Assembly: GCA_030054025.1 (NCBI GenBank)
Contig: JASGCQ010000005.1
Span: forward strand, 1-55,640
Reading direction: 5' to 3'
From: Phycisphaerales bacterium
Lineage (GTDB): Bacteria; Bacteroidota; Bacteroidia; Chitinophagales; Chitinophagaceae
Length of the DNA: 55,640 nucleotides
The notes under the pieces were generated by a model that was not told the DNA's origin, did not search any database, and was given only the letters and a program-made list of their open reading frames with translations. The first letter of the stretch is position 1, and each line of letters starts with the position of its first letter. The position numbers and the translations under genes were made by a program. Below are positions 53,814 to 55,640 of this stretch, piece after piece.

Positions 53814-54665
53814 GTGGGTTTAAAACAAACAATTAGCAAACTATATCTGAAACGATTTAAAAAAGACCTTGTTTTTTTAGATTATAATTTTAATCCTAAG
53901 CCTCGATATTTACATGGCCATATAGGGCTTAATGAAATAGTCGCTAAGGATGAAGTTGCCTATAAAGAAATTTTGAATGCTATTTTAAAGTATAGTGATT
54001 ATTTTTTAAAAGTCGCAAAAGAGGGCACTGTCAACTCAGTTCACCCTTACTACTTTAACGGATTTTTTCCTGCATTGGATTTCTTCGCATTATACACATT
54101 AGTTGCAGAATTAAAGCCAAAAACTTATTTTGAAATAGGTTCGGGTACTTCTACTAAAATTGTCAAAGATGCTATTGTCAACCATCATCTTAATACCCAA
54201 ATCTATTCAATTGATCCTTATCCAAGGGCTGAAATCAACGATTTAGTTGATAAAATGGAACGAAAAAGATTACAAGATTTTGCGAATTTTGATTTTATAT
54301 TGAGTGAAATTAGCGAAGGAGATATTTTATTTTTTGATGGCACTCACATATCAGCACCCAACTCGGATGTGACAGTCTTTTTCTTAGATATTTTACCCAA
54401 GTTGCCTAAGGGTGTTATTGTTCAGATACACGATATTTATTTGCCCTACGACTATCCACAATTTATGTGCGATAGGTATTACAATGAGCAATATCTATTA
54501 GCTGCATTTTTATTGGCAGATGTACAGCGTTATGTACCTTTATTCCCTTGTTTTTACATTTATAACTCTGGTAGATTTAACCAAGAATTATCTAATGTTT
54601 ATGCTGACCCCTATTTCAATGATGTTGAAAAGCATGGTGGAAGCTTTTGGTGTAAAATTAATTAA
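53814..54665 (+). CDS. Class I SAM-dependent methyltransferase (methyltransferase_24-like)
   Basis: A 283-residue protein with the SAM-binding motif YFEIGSGTSTKIV (about 103-115), acidic DPYPRAEINDL after strand 2, ILFFDGTHISAPNSD and VQIHDIYLP, the set found in CmcI/methyltransferase_24 proteins associated with surface glycan or secondary-metabolite genes. The N-terminal 80 residues are helical and of unknown role. It begins at a GTG. The acceptor is unknown; nothing in the neighbourhood identifies it. The region after its stop changes in composition. Confidence 0.82.
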   Translation: MGLKQTISKLYLKRFKKDLVFLDYNFNPKPRYLHGHIGLNEIVAKDEVAYKEILNAILKYSDYFLKVAKEGTVNSVHPYYFNGFFPALDFFALYTLVAELKPKTYFEIGSGTSTKIVKDAIVNHHLNTQIYSIDPYPRAEINDLVDKMERKRLQDFANFDFILSEISEGDILFFDGTHISAPNSDVTVFFLDILPKLPKGVIVQIHDIYLPYDYPQFMCDRYYNEQYLLAAFLLADVQRYVPLFPCFYIYNSGRFNQELSNVYADPYFNDVEKHGGSFWCKIN

Positions 54666-54718
54666 TCATCAAAAGTAGAAAATTTTATTGCACTAAGCCT
54701 ACGCTCGAAAGCAAAGCT

Positions 54719-55640
54719 TTGCAAAGAGCAATAAACCCTACACTCTTCAGCAGCCTGACATTCATCTTCGCCTTATTTTTCAGCTTTACGACAAAAGCCC
54801 AAATACCTCCAACACCACAACCCAACGGCTTTCAGCCAGTAATAATCAATGATGCAGCACGCACCGCAAGGTCGCTACCGCGTGCCGACGGACTGAGTGC
54901 CACCGACATTTACCTCAAAGAACAAGAGCGCATCAAACAACAAAAACAAGAAGTAGAAATATTGAGGCAAGAAATTGACCGATACAAAACAGCCACCCAA
55001 AAACCACCTACACCTTTAAGAGATACCAACAAATACAAAAAAGACCTTGCAGACTTTAACAATGCACTGCAACAACTCAAAAATATCCAAGCAGGTAAAC
55101 ACTCTTTAGCAGACGCTTTTTTTGTTACCGAAAGCATTTTTGGCAAGCCCTATCTTAGCCGTGCCGAATACGACAATATCCTCAACAAGTCGGCAGACTT
55201 CATAAAAAAATGGATGAAGGCAAACGCTTACGACATCAACAATAATGACGACAAACACGCAGCGATTCAAAAATTTATGTCGGAACAATTGAGCATTGTG
55301 GAAACGCAAACGAACAACGACGGCAAGCTTACTTATAAGACCGCCACACACCAACCTTTTTTCTACGACTACGACGATTATCAGGCAGACAAAGACCACC
55401 GAAATTTTTTTGTTACCAAATGCCTTGCCACTGGTGGCGGACAATGTAGCTCGATGCCAAAAGTTTATTTGTTACTTGCCGAAAAGCTGAACACGCCTGC
55501 CTATCTGAGCTATGCGCCCCAACATTCTTTTATCAAATACAAAACCAAAGACGGCGAAATAGAAAACTACGAACCCACATCTAATTGGCGCATCAACAAT
55601 CTTTGGTATCAAGAAAATCTGTTTATCTCTGCCGATGCCA
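54719..55640 (+). CDS. Secreted papain/transglutaminase-like protein, 3' truncated by the window
   Basis: An open frame of over 300 codons running off the right edge. It begins with a signal-peptide-like stretch FSSLTFIFALFFSFTTKAQ, then a coiled-coil region (EQERIKQQKQEVEILRQEID), and ends within a domain carrying GGGQCSSMPKVYLLL, LSYAPQHSFIKYK and ENYEPTSNW, which looks like the Cys-His-Glu/Asn set of a papain or transglutaminase fold. There is no ATG; a TTG at 54719 is the only in-frame candidate. Codons end in C far more often (GAC, AAC, TAC, ACC) than in neighbours, suggesting foreign origin. Not recognised as a named family. Confidence 0.65.
   Translation, partial: MQRAINPTLFSSLTFIFALFFSFTTKAQIPPTPQPNGFQPVIINDAARTARSLPRADGLSATDIYLKEQERIKQQKQEVEILRQEIDRYKTATQKPPTPLRDTNKYKKDLADFNNALQQLKNIQAGKHSLADAFFVTESIFGKPYLSRAEYDNILNKSADFIKKWMKANAYDINNNDDKHAAIQKFMSEQLSIVETQTNNDGKLTYKTATHQPFFYDYDDYQADKDHRNFFVTKCLATGGGQCSSMPKVYLLLAEKLNTPAYLSYAPQHSFIKYKTKDGEIENYEPTSNWRINNLWYQENLFISADA

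Noticed and set aside
1..55640. tRNA, rRNA or CRISPR elements
   Set aside because: No cloverleaf-like intergenic sequence, conserved rRNA stretches or regularly spaced direct repeats of 25-40 bases were found on either strand.

Overview
The window looks like a chromosomal segment of a member of the Bacteroidota, probably of the Chitinophagales/Sphingobacteriia type (order-level placement is a guess). Evidence: low GC; many lineage-typical families (DUF4293, DUF2480, DUF4249, DUF4421, GSCFA, DUF1684, MuiA-like DUF4139/4140); a type IX secretion C-terminal sorting domain; TonB-dependent receptor with a carboxypeptidase-regulatory-like N-domain; and promoters of the Bacteroidota TAnnTTTG type. 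No rRNA, tRNA, CRISPR array or complete insertion sequence was seen.

Layout. 1-74: start of a gene leaving the window, possibly a transposase. 121-6.7 kb (minus): gcvP, an ABC ATPase plus membrane partner, and a PaaG-like enoyl-CoA hydratase. 6.9-12.5 kb (plus): a radical SAM protein, an orphan fragment of a type IX sorting domain, then LutB, a FemAB/GNAT-like transferase, a polysaccharide-deacetylase-like protein and a methyltransferase in one tight run. 12.5-14.1 kb (minus): aroE and a ComA-like phosphosulfolactate synthase. 14.3-17.4 kb (plus): small membrane protein, lpxB, an Old Yellow Enzyme and a DUF922 protein. 17.4-22.7 kb: housekeeping genes (tag, hisS, LMW-PTP, DUF4293, serS, DUF1684).

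22.7-28.1 kb is the most interesting stretch. A TonB receptor, a large T9SS-secreted beta-helix-like surface protein and a small c-type-haem lipoprotein follow one another. Both large genes are preceded by three 11-bp-spaced copies of a (T/G)TAA(C/T) motif that look like a Pho box, followed by a matching -7 element. The inferred reading is a phosphate-starvation surface uptake module.

28.3-38.4 kb: GyrI-like domain protein, a MORN-repeat protein co-transcribed with an NtrC-like regulator that lacks a DNA-binding domain and has an altered GAFTGA loop, a MuiA-like protein, an OppA-like lipoprotein, DUF2480, GSCFA, DUF4249 and the haem pair hemJ/hemH. 38.5-41.1 kb: TPR protein and a SurA-like chaperone. 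41.1-45.6 kb (minus): a glycan/envelope operon headed by a STAS protein. 45.7-51.4 kb: clpC, a 23-bp near-perfect hairpin, and two divergent polytopic glycosyltransferase-like genes, the second with a frameshift in an A8 run. 51.4-55.6 kb: SCO protein, a region of gene debris, PPK2, a methyltransferase and, cut by the window edge, a secreted papain/transglutaminase-like protein with a base composition unlike its neighbours.

Start codons were adjusted by hand where family N-termini or promoter elements argued against the longest frame; those choices are stated per gene. All family assignments come from reading the translated sequence, not from database searches.
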